Part shown: positions 19,780 to 27,962 of the stretch, piece after piece | Layout of the letters: the number at the start of each line of letters is the position of its first letter | Position numbering within the stretch: the stretch's first letter is position 1 | Assembly (NCBI GenBank): GCA_965214485.1 | Contig: CBDCBW010000009.1 | Coordinates: forward strand, 124,001 to 188,000 | Reading direction: 5' to 3' | Source: JANQRZ01 sp965214485 | GTDB taxonomy: Bacteria > Bacteroidota > Rhodothermia > Rhodothermales > JANQRZ01 | DNA length: 64,000 bases | Notes under the pieces: generated by a model | The model's input: the letters and a program-made list of their open reading frames with translations, nothing else | What the model was told of the DNA's origin: nothing | Database searches by the model: none | Made by a program: the position numbers and the translations under genes

Positions 19780-21522
19780 TCAATACTTCCGCTCCTTCGG
19801 CTGGAAGCGGGTGATGGTGACGCTCTTGTAGTCGAAGCGGGCCTCGCCGTCCTGGGACCAGTAGAGGGTGTGCTTGAGCCAGTTCTCGTCGTCGCGGTCG
19901 GGGTAGTCTTCGCGGAGGTGCGCGCCGCGGCTCTCGGGCCGGTGGGCGGCCCCGGCGGCGATGGCCTCGGCGTAGTCCACCATGAAGCCGATCTCGACGG
20001 CGTCCATGAGGTCGGTGTTGAACTTCGTCCCCTTGTCGCCGACGACGACGCGTCCGGCGCGGGCGCGGAGCTGCCCTAGATCGGCGAGGGCGGTTGAGAG
20101 GGTCTCGTCGTTGCGGAAGACGGAGACGTTCGTCATCATCGTCTCCTGGAGGTCGGTGCGGATCGAGACGGCCTTCTCGCCCTCGGTGCGCGCGCGGATG
20201 GTTTCGAGGAGGTCGCGGGTGCGGGCCTCGGCGGCGTCCGGGAGCGTGCGCCGCTGGGTCCCGTCGCGCTCGATCTCGCCCGCCATCGCGATGCCGGCGC
20301 GGCGGCCGAAGACGACGAGGTCGAGGAGGGAGTTGGTCCCTAAGCGGTTGGCGCCGTGGACGCTGACGCAGGCGCACTCGCCGATGGCGTAGAAGCCCGG
20401 CACCACGTCGTCCTCGCGGCTCGGCCCGGCGACGACCTGCCCGTCGACGTTCGTCGGGATGCCGCCCATCGCGTAGTGGCACGTCGGCGCGACCGGGATC
20501 GGCGTCTTGACCGGGTCGATGCCGAGGTAGACGCGGCTGAACTCGGTGATCTCGGGGAGCTTGTGCTCCAGGACGTCGGTCCCGACGTGGGTCATGTCGA
20601 GCACGACGTGGTCTTTGCCGTTGATGCCGCGGCCTTCGCGGATTTCCTTGTAGATGCACTGCGAGACCATGTCGCGCGGGGCGAGGTCCTTGACGGTCGG
20701 CGCGTAGCGCTCCATGAAGCGCTCGCCCTCGGAGTTGCGGAGGATGCCGCCCTCGCCGCGCGCGCCCTCGGTGATCAGGATGCCGAGGCGGTAGAGGCCG
20801 GTCGGGTGGAACTGGACGAACTCCATGTCCTCGAGCGGGAAGCCGTTGCGGAGGGCGATCGCCATCCCGTCGCCGGTGCCGGCGTGGGCGTTCGAGGTCG
20901 TCTTGAAGGCGCGGCCGTAGCCGCCCGTTGCGAAGCAGGTGATCTTCGCGTGGAAGGTGTGGACCTCGCCCGTGAGGATCTCATAGGCCACGATCCCGAC
21001 GACGGCCCCGTCCTCGTCCTTGACGAGGTCGAGCATCTGGAACTCGTCGTAGAACTTGACCTCTTTCTGGGTGCACTGGTCGTAGAGCGTGTGGAGGATC
21101 GTGTGGCCCGTGCGGTCGGCGGCGTGGCAGGCGCGGCGGACGGCGGCCTCGCCGAAGTTGCGCGTGTGCCCACCGAAGCGTCGCTGCGAGATCAGGCCCT
21201 CCTGGTTGCGGCTGAACGGCACGCCGTAGTGCTCGAGCTCGATGATGGTCCGCGGCGCGTCGCGGCACATCTGCTCGATGGCGTCCTGGTCGCCGAGGTA
21301 GTCCGAGCCCTTGACGGTGTCGAAGGTGTGCCAGAGCCAGCTGTCCTCCTCCTCGTTCCCGAGCGCCGCGCCGATGCCGCCCTGCGCCGCGCCGGTGTGG
21401 CTGCGGAGCGGGTGGAGCTTCGAGACGACGGCCACGTCGGCCCCGCCTTCGCGGGCGTAGAGCGCCGCCATCAGGCCCGCGCCGCCCGCGCCAACGATTA
21501 CGATGTCGTGCGTAAAAGTCAT
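19780..21522 (-). CDS. sdhA: Succinate dehydrogenase flavoprotein subunit
   Basis: This 580-residue protein has the FAD-binding GAGGAGLMAALYAREGG at its N-terminus and the covalent-flavin region RSHTGAAQGGIGAALGN (His is the expected FAD attachment). The substrate-site stretches GGHTRNFGEAAVRRACHAAD and DMEFVQFHPTGLY are present, as is the C-terminal helical domain ending in LKHTLYW. It oxidises succinate to fumarate. The order sdhC-sdhD-sdhA-sdhB on the minus strand and spacing support a single operon. Length and motifs are normal. Confidence 0.97.
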   Translation of the reverse strand: MTFTHDIVIVGAGGAGLMAALYAREGGADVAVVSKLHPLRSHTGAAQGGIGAALGNEEEDSWLWHTFDTVKGSDYLGDQDAIEQMCRDAPRTIIELEHYGVPFSRNQEGLISQRRFGGHTRNFGEAAVRRACHAADRTGHTILHTLYDQCTQKEVKFYDEFQMLDLVKDEDGAVVGIVAYEILTGEVHTFHAKITCFATGGYGRAFKTTSNAHAGTGDGMAIALRNGFPLEDMEFVQFHPTGLYRLGILITEGARGEGGILRNSEGERFMERYAPTVKDLAPRDMVSQCIYKEIREGRGINGKDHVVLDMTHVGTDVLEHKLPEITEFSRVYLGIDPVKTPIPVAPTCHYAMGGIPTNVDGQVVAGPSREDDVVPGFYAIGECACVSVHGANRLGTNSLLDLVVFGRRAGIAMAGEIERDGTQRRTLPDAAEARTRDLLETIRARTEGEKAVSIRTDLQETMMTNVSVFRNDETLSTALADLGQLRARAGRVVVGDKGTKFNTDLMDAVEIGFMVDYAEAIAAGAAHRPESRGAHLREDYPDRDDENWLKHTLYWSQDGEARFDYKSVTITRFQPKERKY

Positions 21523-21547
21523 AGCGCTGTCGTTGATGCGCAGGTGG

Positions 21548-21568
21548 GGGCGGGTTTCAAACCCGCCC
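21548..21568. repeat. Palindrome at sdhD 3' end
   Basis: GGGCGGGTTT-C-AAACCCGCCC is a perfect palindrome inside a longer GTGGGGGCGGG...CCCGCCCTTAC unit. On the minus strand the unit begins GTAAGGGCGGG and its TAA is the sdhD stop. It is a GTA(G/A)GGGC family member. Confidence 0.8.
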
Positions 21569-22144
21569 TTACAGCCCCGCCACCGTCACCGAGTAGGTGC
21601 CGATGACGAAGAGCACGATGGCGAGGCCCCATGAGAACGTGACCGCCGTGGCGCGCGCGAGGTCGTTGCGGATGTAGTCGGAGAGGATGTTGTTGAGCCC
21701 GTAGAAGCCGTGGTGCAGGGCGAAGAGCAGGAAGAGGATGTTGAAGCCCTTCCAGAGCACCGCGTAGACTGGGTCGGCGAGGCGGAGCATCAGGACGTCG
21801 TAGGGCGTCGCGCCGGCCTCCTCGGCGGGCGGGTGCGTCGGGCCGGGGACGTCCTCGCCGCTGTCCTGCTGCGCCGGGACGACAGGGTTGACGGGAGCCT
21901 GTTGACCGAGCGCCTGCTTGCGCGCCTCGACGGCGGCGTTGGCCTCCTCGGAGTAGCGCGGGAGAACGCCCGCCTCGGCCTGCTCCGCCGTCACCACGTC
22001 GTGCGAGATGCTGGCCGTGGTGCGGTCGTAGTGCTGGACCCAGAAGTGGGTGACGAGCAGGAAGACGAGGAACGTCCCGGTGATCCGGTGGAGGAACCAC
22101 TGGAACGCGCTCGACCGGGCCGTCTTTCCGTATTTGCTGGGCAT
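21569..22144 (-). CDS. sdhD: Succinate dehydrogenase membrane anchor, long form
   Basis: This 191-residue protein sits in the anchor position of the sdh operon. TM1 contains FQWFLHRITGTFLVFLLVTH, TM2 FNILFLLFALHHGFYGLNNI and TM3 ATAVTFSWGLAIVLFVIGT. His residues in TM1 and TM2 are candidate haem or quinone-site residues. Between TM1 and TM2 is an unusual hydrophilic segment of about 70 residues (roughly 43-115), rich in Ala, Glu and Pro; most SdhD proteins are 110-130 residues and lack it. The stop codon lies within a palindromic repeat. Confidence 0.85.
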   Translation of the reverse strand: MPSKYGKTARSSAFQWFLHRITGTFLVFLLVTHFWVQHYDRTTASISHDVVTAEQAEAGVLPRYSEEANAAVEARKQALGQQAPVNPVVPAQQDSGEDVPGPTHPPAEEAGATPYDVLMLRLADPVYAVLWKGFNILFLLFALHHGFYGLNNILSDYIRNDLARATAVTFSWGLAIVLFVIGTYSVTVAGL

Positions 22145-22209
22145 AATGGGTTGGAAGGTGCGGGTTCGAGGTTGGATAGCCGCTCACGACCTCCAACCCC
22201 AAACCGACG

Positions 22210-22611
22210 CTACGAACCGAAGTGCGAGACGAGCGCGGCGATGCTCGGGTAGCCGCCGACGACGAACAGGAGCGCCGCCACGCCGCCGAGCGTCCAGAAC
22301 AGCTTCCGCTGGTTCGGGCTCCACCCGAGGAAGTCGATCAGCACAATCCGCAGCCCGTTCATCGCGTGCCACACCACGGCCCCGAGGAGCAGGAACTCGC
22401 CGACCTTGAAGATCGGGCCGTGGTAGCTCGTGATCAGGTCGTTGTAGGCATCGGGATCGGTGATGGCCTTCAGGCCCCAAACGTGGATGACGAGGTAGCC
22501 GACGAGCGCGAGGCCGGTGAGGCGGTGGAGCATCCACGCGAACATCCCCGTGCGGACTTTGTAGCGCGTGAACGCCTTCGGTCGGAACTCTCGGACAGTG
22601 GACGTAGCCAT
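22210..22611 (-). CDS. sdhC: Succinate dehydrogenase cytochrome b subunit
   Basis: This 133-residue protein starts at MATSTVREFRPKAFTRYKVR. It has three membrane helices (MLHRLTGLALVGYLVIHVWG; GEFLLLGAVVWHAMNGLRIV; LFWTLGGVAALLFVVGGY), with conserved His in the first two that are likely haem b ligands. It anchors complex II with SdhD. The ATG at 22611 is preferred; the upstream extension of the frame looks non-coding. It is the first gene of sdhCDAB, 204 bases downstream of gltA. Confidence 0.9.
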   Translation of the reverse strand: MATSTVREFRPKAFTRYKVRTGMFAWMLHRLTGLALVGYLVIHVWGLKAITDPDAYNDLITSYHGPIFKVGEFLLLGAVVWHAMNGLRIVLIDFLGWSPNQRKLFWTLGGVAALLFVVGGYPSIAALVSHFGS

Positions 22612-22703
22612 GACGAACGAGGTGGAGGGGGCATCAACTTTCAATGTTAACTGAAAGTCGGCTTGCGGGTTGCAGCCGCGCTCGAAGTTACGGCGAAAGC
22701 GTT

Positions 22704-22812
22704 TCAAGAGCGGAAGGGGGCAAGAGTGAAAGAGCGGAAGCGGGGAGAGGTGGCATGGCGATCACACCAAGCCCTCTTCCTCGCTTCCGCTCTTTCGTAC
22801 GTCCGCTCCTAA
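22704..22812. repeat. GAGCGGAAG purine/pyrimidine inverted repeat
   Basis: AAGAGCGGAAGGGGGCAAGA... on the left pairs with ...CTTCCGCTCTTTCGTACGTC CGCTCCT on the right. It lies in the gltA-sdhC gap and begins six bases after the gltA stop. Related to 12995 and 56503. Confidence 0.75.
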
Positions 22813-22815
22813 AGC

Positions 22816-23961
22816 CTACCGCTCGGCGATCGGCCCGACGGTCTCGTCGCGCGGGCCGACGTACTCGGCGCGGGGGCGGATCAGGCGGTTGTCCTGCCAC
22901 TGCTCCAGGAGGTGCGCCGTCCAGCCGGTGATGCGGGAGATCGCGAAGATCGGCGTGTAGAGGTCGCGCTCGATGCCGAGGAGGTGGTAGACCGAGGCGC
23001 TGAAGAAGTCCACGTTCGGGTAGAGGCCTTTCGCCCCGTGGACCTCGTCCATCATCGCGTGGGAGGTCTCGTACCAGTAGCGGTCGCCCTTCTCGTCGGA
23101 GAGGTCTTCGAGCATGTCCCGGAGGATGATCGCGCGCGGGTCGTAGGTCTTGTAGACCCGGTGGCCGAAGCCCATGATCTTCTCCTTCGCGTCGAGCTTC
23201 TCCCGGACGTAGGCGGCGGGCGTCTTGCCGCTGTCCTTGATGTCGAGGAGGGTCTCCATCACCTTGATGTTGGCCCCGCCGTGGAGCGGCCCTTTGAGCG
23301 CGCCCACCGCGCCGGCGACGGCGGAGTACATGTCGGAGAGCGTCGAGCCGATGACGCGGCAGGTGAAGGTGCTTGCGTTGAGGCCGTGCTCGGCGTGGAG
23401 CACGAGCGCGGCGTCCATGATCGCCTCGGCGGCCTCGCCGGGGGCCTCGCCGTTGAGCTGGTAGAGGAAGTCGTAGGCGGAGGACCCCTCGCCCTTCGGC
23501 GCGACCGGCTCCTCGCCCTTGCGGATGCGGTCGAAGGCGGCGACGATGGTCGGCATCTTGGCCGTGAGGCGGATCGCGTTCTGGTAGTTGGCCTCGCGGT
23601 CGTGGCTCTCGGTGTCGGCGTCGAAGTCGGCGAGCATGCTCGTCGCCGTGCGCAGGGCCGACATCGGGTTGGCGTCGGCCGGGGTGTGGTGCCGGAGGTG
23701 GTCGAGGACCTCGGACGGGAGCGCCCGCTCGGCCTGGAGCTGCGCGCTTAGCTCGTCGAGCTGGGGCTGCGTCGGGAGCGTGCCGTTCCACAGGAGGTAG
23801 GCGACCTCCTCGAACGAGGCGTTCTGGGCGAGGTCCTTGATGTCGTAGCCGCGGTAGAGCAGCTCGCCCTCCTGGCCGTTGATGTACGAGAGTTCAGTGT
23901 CGAGCGCGACAACCCCTTCGAGGCCTCGGGACTTGACGGGAGCGGTGACGGAATCAGCCAT
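22816..23961 (-). CDS. gltA: Citrate synthase
   Basis: This 381-residue protein has the full type-I/II hybrid (short bacterial) citrate synthase pattern: GLEGVVALDTELSYINGQEG, LYRGYDIKDLA, HAEHGLNASTF, GPLHGGANIKVMETL, MGFGHRVYKTYDPRA, and the catalytic Asp region NVDFFSASVYHLLGI. It condenses oxaloacetate and acetyl-CoA in the cytoplasm. The start ATG at 23961 gives the usual N-terminus (MADSVTAPV). It lies upstream of sdhC on the same strand, grouping TCA genes, though a hairpin-forming repeat and 204 bases separate them. A methylcitrate synthase role cannot be excluded. Confidence 0.94.
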   Translation of the reverse strand: MADSVTAPVKSRGLEGVVALDTELSYINGQEGELLYRGYDIKDLAQNASFEEVAYLLWNGTLPTQPQLDELSAQLQAERALPSEVLDHLRHHTPADANPMSALRTATSMLADFDADTESHDREANYQNAIRLTAKMPTIVAAFDRIRKGEEPVAPKGEGSSAYDFLYQLNGEAPGEAAEAIMDAALVLHAEHGLNASTFTCRVIGSTLSDMYSAVAGAVGALKGPLHGGANIKVMETLLDIKDSGKTPAAYVREKLDAKEKIMGFGHRVYKTYDPRAIILRDMLEDLSDEKGDRYWYETSHAMMDEVHGAKGLYPNVDFFSASVYHLLGIERDLYTPIFAISRITGWTAHLLEQWQDNRLIRPRAEYVGPRDETVGPIAER

Positions 23962-24632
23962 AGGAATGGGAGCCAACAGGGAAGCGGAAAACCAGAGGAG
24001 CGAGGGGCCCGGGTGCTGCCGCCGGGCCGGCACGGGCGGGCACACACGGGGCCGGCACCGGGGGGCACAAAGCGGGTCAGGAATATACGCGAGGGGGGGT
24101 CCGGGTCCGGGGAAATCTCGTTAAGACAGGAGGCGCTACGCGGTGCCCGGTGCCCCGTAGACGCGCGGGGTGCCCTTCGCCCGAGCCGAGGGCGGGGGGA
24201 ACGGCTCGGCGGCTCGTGGGGTACTTGGAGGCGATGGAGAGTCACCCGTACTTTACCTCCGTCCGTTTCCCTGTTTTTCCTCTACCGGGAAGCGCCCTCT
24301 TTTCAGTTGTAGCCGCGCTCTGCCGTCCCGTGTTTATGGACCGGCCTCTCAGCGCGCCGGACCGAGCTCCGCCGGGGTCACCCGACCTGTTGCGCAGCGC
24401 AGCGGCGGTTCCGGTTTCTCTGCCTTGCCGACGCTACCCGTTTTGCTGACGCACCGCGCTTTTCACCTTCTCGCACGCCTCCTCGAGACCGCCCTTGCGG
24501 CGCTCGGCCGCCCGGGCTTTGCGGAGCCTGTGCTGCCATCCCCCGAGGACCCGCGCCGCCTGCTCGCGCCGGGGTCCCCGACGGGGCGGCGGCTTCGTCC
24601 TGCCGCCGAGCGTGCGCCCATACCCTCTGTGT
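23962..24632. other. 671-base divergent gap between gltA and RNase E/G gene
   Basis: Open frames occur on both strands but none has recognisable domains or a credible start, so I call no gene. A candidate -7 box for gltA lies at 24080-24087. A TACTTTAC stretch at 24249 on the plus strand could serve the RNase gene through a leader of nearly 380 bases. A long leader would fit the known autoregulation of RNase E mRNAs through their 5' region, but this is inference. Confidence 0.45.
24080..24087 (-). promoter_or_regulatory. Candidate -7 box of gltA
   Basis: The minus strand reads TATATTCC 119 bases upstream of the gltA ATG, resembling TAnnTTTG and the gyrB box TATATTTC. The local sequence is A+T-rich against a strongly G+C-rich surround. 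Confidence 0.3.
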
Positions 24633-27470
24633 ATGTCCAAAGAAATCATCATCAACGTCACCGGCGAGCACTCCCGCATCGCCATTGTGGAAGATGGGGA
24701 GCTCGTCGAGCTCTACATTGAGAACCCGGAGAACGTCCGCACCATCGGGGACATCTTCCTCGGGCGCGTACGCCGCATCCTCCCCGGCATCAAGGCGGCC
24801 TTCGTAGACATCGGCCAGAAGCAGGACGCCTTCCTGCACTTCTCCGACCTCTCGGACAACCTCCCGGCCCTCCTCGAACTGTCCGAGGGCAAGGTCCCGG
24901 ACTGGTCCACGAAGTCGCTCCCGAAGGCCCCGAAGCAGGACGACGACGGCCCCGCCGATCTGGAGATCGAAACTCCCGAGGAGCAGCGCGCCGCGCGCCG
25001 CCGCCGCGACCTCAAGCGGACCCACGGCAAGAGCCGCCGAGGGCGCGGGAAGAAGGAGGGCGATCCGAAGGCCACCGAGGCCGCCGAGGCGAAGGCGGAA
25101 AACGAGCCGGCGGCAGCAGCCGAAGCGGAGCCGAAGCCACGCGAGCGCTCGGAGAGCCGAAGCCCCGTGAGCCGCAGCTCGGAGAGCCGCAGTTCGGAGA
25201 GCCGCGATTCGGAGAGCCGCAGGCAGCGCCCCGGCCGGAGCCGGCGCTCCGACGTGCCGCAGCCGCCCGACGCCGACGCGGTGCCCGACGCCGCCCCGGC
25301 GATCCTCCCGCCCGAGGCCGTCGCCGAGCCGCCGAGCCGCGACGAGAGCGGGACCGAAGAGCCACGCGCCGAGGCGGCAGAGCCCGCACCCAAGCGGCGA
25401 CGCGGGCGGCGGGGCGGCCGAGGCCGCAACCGCCGGACCGAGCAGCCGGCCGACGAGCAGCCAGCCGACGAGCAGCGCCGGGAGCAGCAGGAGCGGCCCG
25501 CTGCCCAGGCCACACCTGCCGACGCTGGAGCCGACGAAACACCATCCAAACCGACGCGCAGCCGCCGGAGCCGCTCGGACCGGGCGTCGTCCGACGCCGC
25601 GCCGCGTGCCGACGCCGACGGGCGAGAGCCCCGTAGCGACACGCCCTCTTCGCCGCCGGCTCCGGCGGCGAAGTCCGAACCGTCGAAGCGCGCGCGGCAG
25701 ACCAGAGCCGAGCGCCCGGACCCCAAGCCGGAGGCCGCGGAGACCTCTACGCCGTCCTCGCGGTTCGTGATCGACCTCACCTCCAAGAGCGGCCGGACCA
25801 ACCGGGTGGAGGAGGAAGAGGAGGAGGAAGAGGACTCGTCCTCGCGCAGCCGCAGCGGCCGCCGGCGCGGCGGGCGGCGGCGCAGCGGACCAGGCAGCGG
25901 GTGCAGCGGCAGCCGGTCGCCGGGCCGGTCGAGCTCGAACGGCAGCAGCTCCTCGAACCAGAACAGTTCGTCGGGCCGGAGCAACTCCTCGGGACGGTCG
26001 GGCTCGAACCGGAGCAGCTCCTCGAGCCGGCCGGGCTCGGGTCGGGGTTCGTCCAACCGGGGGTCCTCGCGCGGCGGCGGCGGCTCCGACTCCAACGTCC
26101 GCCCCGAGCGGTACCTCAAGCAGGACCAGAAGCTCGTCGTCAAAATCACCAAGGAGCCGATCTCGGCGAAGGGGCCGCGCGTCTCGACCGACGTGTCGCT
26201 CGCGGGCCGGTTCCTCGTGCTGATCCCGCAGGCGGACTACGTGGCGGTCTCGAAGAAGATCGAGTCGTCGAAGGAGCGGCGGCGGCTGCGCGCCCTCGCC
26301 CGGTCGCTGTTGCCCGAGAGCTTCGGGCTGATCGTCCGCACCGTCGCCGAGGGGCGCGACGCGAAGGCGCTCGACACGGACCTCCGGCTGCTGCTCGAGA
26401 AGTGGCGCAAGATCGAGGACCAGCTCAAGCAGAAGCCCACGCCGCCGAAGGCCCTCCACGAGGACGTCAACATGGTGTCCTCGATCATCCGCGACCTCTT
26501 CAGCGAGGACTACGACCGGATCGTCGTAGACGACCCGAAGGTGCACAAGCACGTCAAGGGCTACGTGCAGGCGGTGGCCCCGCAGATGGCCCCGCTCGTG
26601 AAGCTCCACGACAGCAAGGAGCACGTCTTCCGCACCTACAAGATCGACCGCGACGTGCGCGCCGCCTTCGAGAGCAAGGTGTCGCTCCAGGGAGGGGGCT
26701 ACCTCTTCATCGAACACACCGAGGCGATGCACGTCGTGGACGTGAACTCCGGCCGGGCCGGGAAGGGCCTCTCGCAGGAGGAAAACGCGCTCCGCGTCAA
26801 CCTCGAATCCGCCCGCGAGATCGCCAAGCAGCTCCGGCTCCGGGACCTCGGCGGGATCATCTGCGTGGACTTCATCGACATGCGCAGCGAGTCCGCCCGC
26901 CGCAAGCTCACCGACGAGCTGAAGAAGGAGTTCCGCAAAGACCGCGCGGTGACGAAGCTCCTGCCGATGTCCGACTTCGGCGTCGTCCAGATCACGCGCC
27001 AGCGCCTCCGCCCGAGCATCACCACCACGACCGACGTGGACGACCTGCCCGAGCCGCTCCCCGAGGCGGAGCCCCGCGCCGAGCACCGCCCGGAGGCCGC
27101 CGCGCTGCCGAGCGACGCACTACCGAGCGACACGCTGCCGGGCAACGCGCTGCCGGGCGAGGCTCCGCCGGGCGACGCGCCGTCGGCCAGCGAGGTCGTC
27201 GGCCAGCTCGAGCAGTGGCTCGCCACCTACCGCGCCGAGGTGCAGGAGCAGCACCGCAAGCGGTCCATCCTGATCCGCGTCCACCCGTTCCTGGCGGCCT
27301 ACCTCCAGCGCGGCGTGCCGAGCGCCGTCACGCGCTGGCGCTTCCGCACCTGGCTCAAGTTCCGCCTCGACGTCGACGACAGCGCCGACCCCCTCTCGTT
27401 CTCGGTCCGCGACGAGAAGTCCGGCAAGAACCTCACGAAAAAATACAGCCAAGCGGCGAGCAGCGAGTAA
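24633..27470 (+). CDS. RNase E/G with giant internal disordered insert
   Basis: This 945-residue protein starts MSKEIIINVTGEHSRIAIVE. Half of the S1 domain is visible at residues 1-76 (ENVRTIGDIFLGRVRRILPG; FLHFSDL). The second half resumes only at about 494 (YLKQDQKLVVKITKEPISAK). The ~415 residues between are low-complexity: acidic and basic blocks, repeated SSESR units, then a Ser/Gly/Asn/Arg-rich run. The catalytic DNase-I-like domain is intact, with metal-binding Asp at 703 (VVDVNSG) and 746 (CVDFIDM), spaced 43 as in E. coli D303/D346. The usual CPxC zinc-link is absent after RQRLRPS; an Ala/Pro-rich linker with PSD/PGN repeats replaces it. It degrades and processes RNA in the cytoplasm. 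Confidence 0.92.
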   Translation: MSKEIIINVTGEHSRIAIVEDGELVELYIENPENVRTIGDIFLGRVRRILPGIKAAFVDIGQKQDAFLHFSDLSDNLPALLELSEGKVPDWSTKSLPKAPKQDDDGPADLEIETPEEQRAARRRRDLKRTHGKSRRGRGKKEGDPKATEAAEAKAENEPAAAAEAEPKPRERSESRSPVSRSSESRSSESRDSESRRQRPGRSRRSDVPQPPDADAVPDAAPAILPPEAVAEPPSRDESGTEEPRAEAAEPAPKRRRGRRGGRGRNRRTEQPADEQPADEQRREQQERPAAQATPADAGADETPSKPTRSRRSRSDRASSDAAPRADADGREPRSDTPSSPPAPAAKSEPSKRARQTRAERPDPKPEAAETSTPSSRFVIDLTSKSGRTNRVEEEEEEEEDSSSRSRSGRRRGGRRRSGPGSGCSGSRSPGRSSSNGSSSSNQNSSSGRSNSSGRSGSNRSSSSSRPGSGRGSSNRGSSRGGGGSDSNVRPERYLKQDQKLVVKITKEPISAKGPRVSTDVSLAGRFLVLIPQADYVAVSKKIESSKERRRLRALARSLLPESFGLIVRTVAEGRDAKALDTDLRLLLEKWRKIEDQLKQKPTPPKALHEDVNMVSSIIRDLFSEDYDRIVVDDPKVHKHVKGYVQAVAPQMAPLVKLHDSKEHVFRTYKIDRDVRAAFESKVSLQGGGYLFIEHTEAMHVVDVNSGRAGKGLSQEENALRVNLESAREIAKQLRLRDLGGIICVDFIDMRSESARRKLTDELKKEFRKDRAVTKLLPMSDFGVVQITRQRLRPSITTTTDVDDLPEPLPEAEPRAEHRPEAAALPSDALPSDTLPGNALPGEAPPGDAPSASEVVGQLEQWLATYRAEVQEQHRKRSILIRVHPFLAAYLQRGVPSAVTRWRFRTWLKFRLDVDDSADPLSFSVRDEKSGKNLTKKYSQAASSE

Positions 27471-27549
27471 CGAGCGACGACCGGTTGCTCACGGCCTCTG
27501 TGCTCACAGCACCTGCTCATCGTTCGCCCCTCGCCCCCCGTCGTTCGAG

Positions 27550-27840
27550 ATGAAGCCGCAGCAGATCGTCGACGCGCTGGAAGAGGCCGTCACCCAACTC
27601 GGGGTGACGGTGCGGCGCGAGCGCGGCAGCTTCCGCGGCGGGCTGTGCACGGTCGGGGGCGAGGCGGTGGTGGTGCTGAACAAGCGGACGCCGGTGGAGG
27701 CGCACCTCGCCGTCCTCGCCGAGGCGCTCCGGTCCCTCCCGGCCGAGGAGGTCTACCTGCGGCCTGCCGTGCGCGATGCCCTGGAAGAAGCGTGGGCCGC
27801 CCGCGACGCCGGCGTCGGCCTCGAGATCGGAGAGGAGTAG
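27550..27840 (+). CDS. Conserved-looking hypothetical protein, 96 residues
   Basis: This protein begins MKPQQIVDALEEAVTQLGV and reads like a compact alpha/beta domain: a helix, strands VTVRRERGSF and GLCTVGGEAVVVLNKR, then a long helix (EAHLAVLAEALRSLP) and a C-terminal helix. There is no signal peptide. A repeat-filled gap of 79 bases separates it from the RNase gene, and another precedes the metallo-hydrolase gene. Codon use is like that of neighbours, so it is probably real. Function unknown. Confidence 0.65.
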   Translation: MKPQQIVDALEEAVTQLGVTVRRERGSFRGGLCTVGGEAVVVLNKRTPVEAHLAVLAEALRSLPAEEVYLRPAVRDALEEAWAARDAGVGLEIGEE

Positions 27841-27962
27841 GGATGGGGACGACTGGCAGCGACGGCGTGGAGAGCACGGAGGGCAGGGCAGGCGCTGGCC
27901 CTTCTCCCCACTCCCTCCCGCCCCTCCACCCCCCCCCCGCCCTTTCCGCCCTTCGCCTCAGC
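27841..27962. repeat. Purine/pyrimidine repeat before metallo-hydrolase gene
   Basis: A purine-leaning arm (GGATGGGGACGACTGG..., GGAGGGCAGGGCAGGCG) is followed by a C-rich pyrimidine arm with two runs of C (about 27901-27958). It is the same style of gap-filling element as at 12995 and 14809. An in-frame ATG at 27843 would translate it, but the product is Pro/Ser-rich and unlike the family. Confidence 0.5.

Noticed and set aside
24170..24721. Open frame upstream of the RNase E/G gene as a possible small gene
   Set aside because: No domain, biased composition, and it runs into the RNase gene in another frame.
24378..27086. 902-codon minus-strand frame opposite the RNase E/G gene
   Set aside because: The plus strand encodes a conserved enzyme with catalytic residues; the antisense product is low-complexity and mirrors the repeat region.
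27843..27962. ATG at 27843 as start of the metallo-hydrolase
   Set aside because: It would translate a purine/pyrimidine repeat into a Pro/Ser-rich leader; the GTG at 27963 gives the canonical N-terminus.
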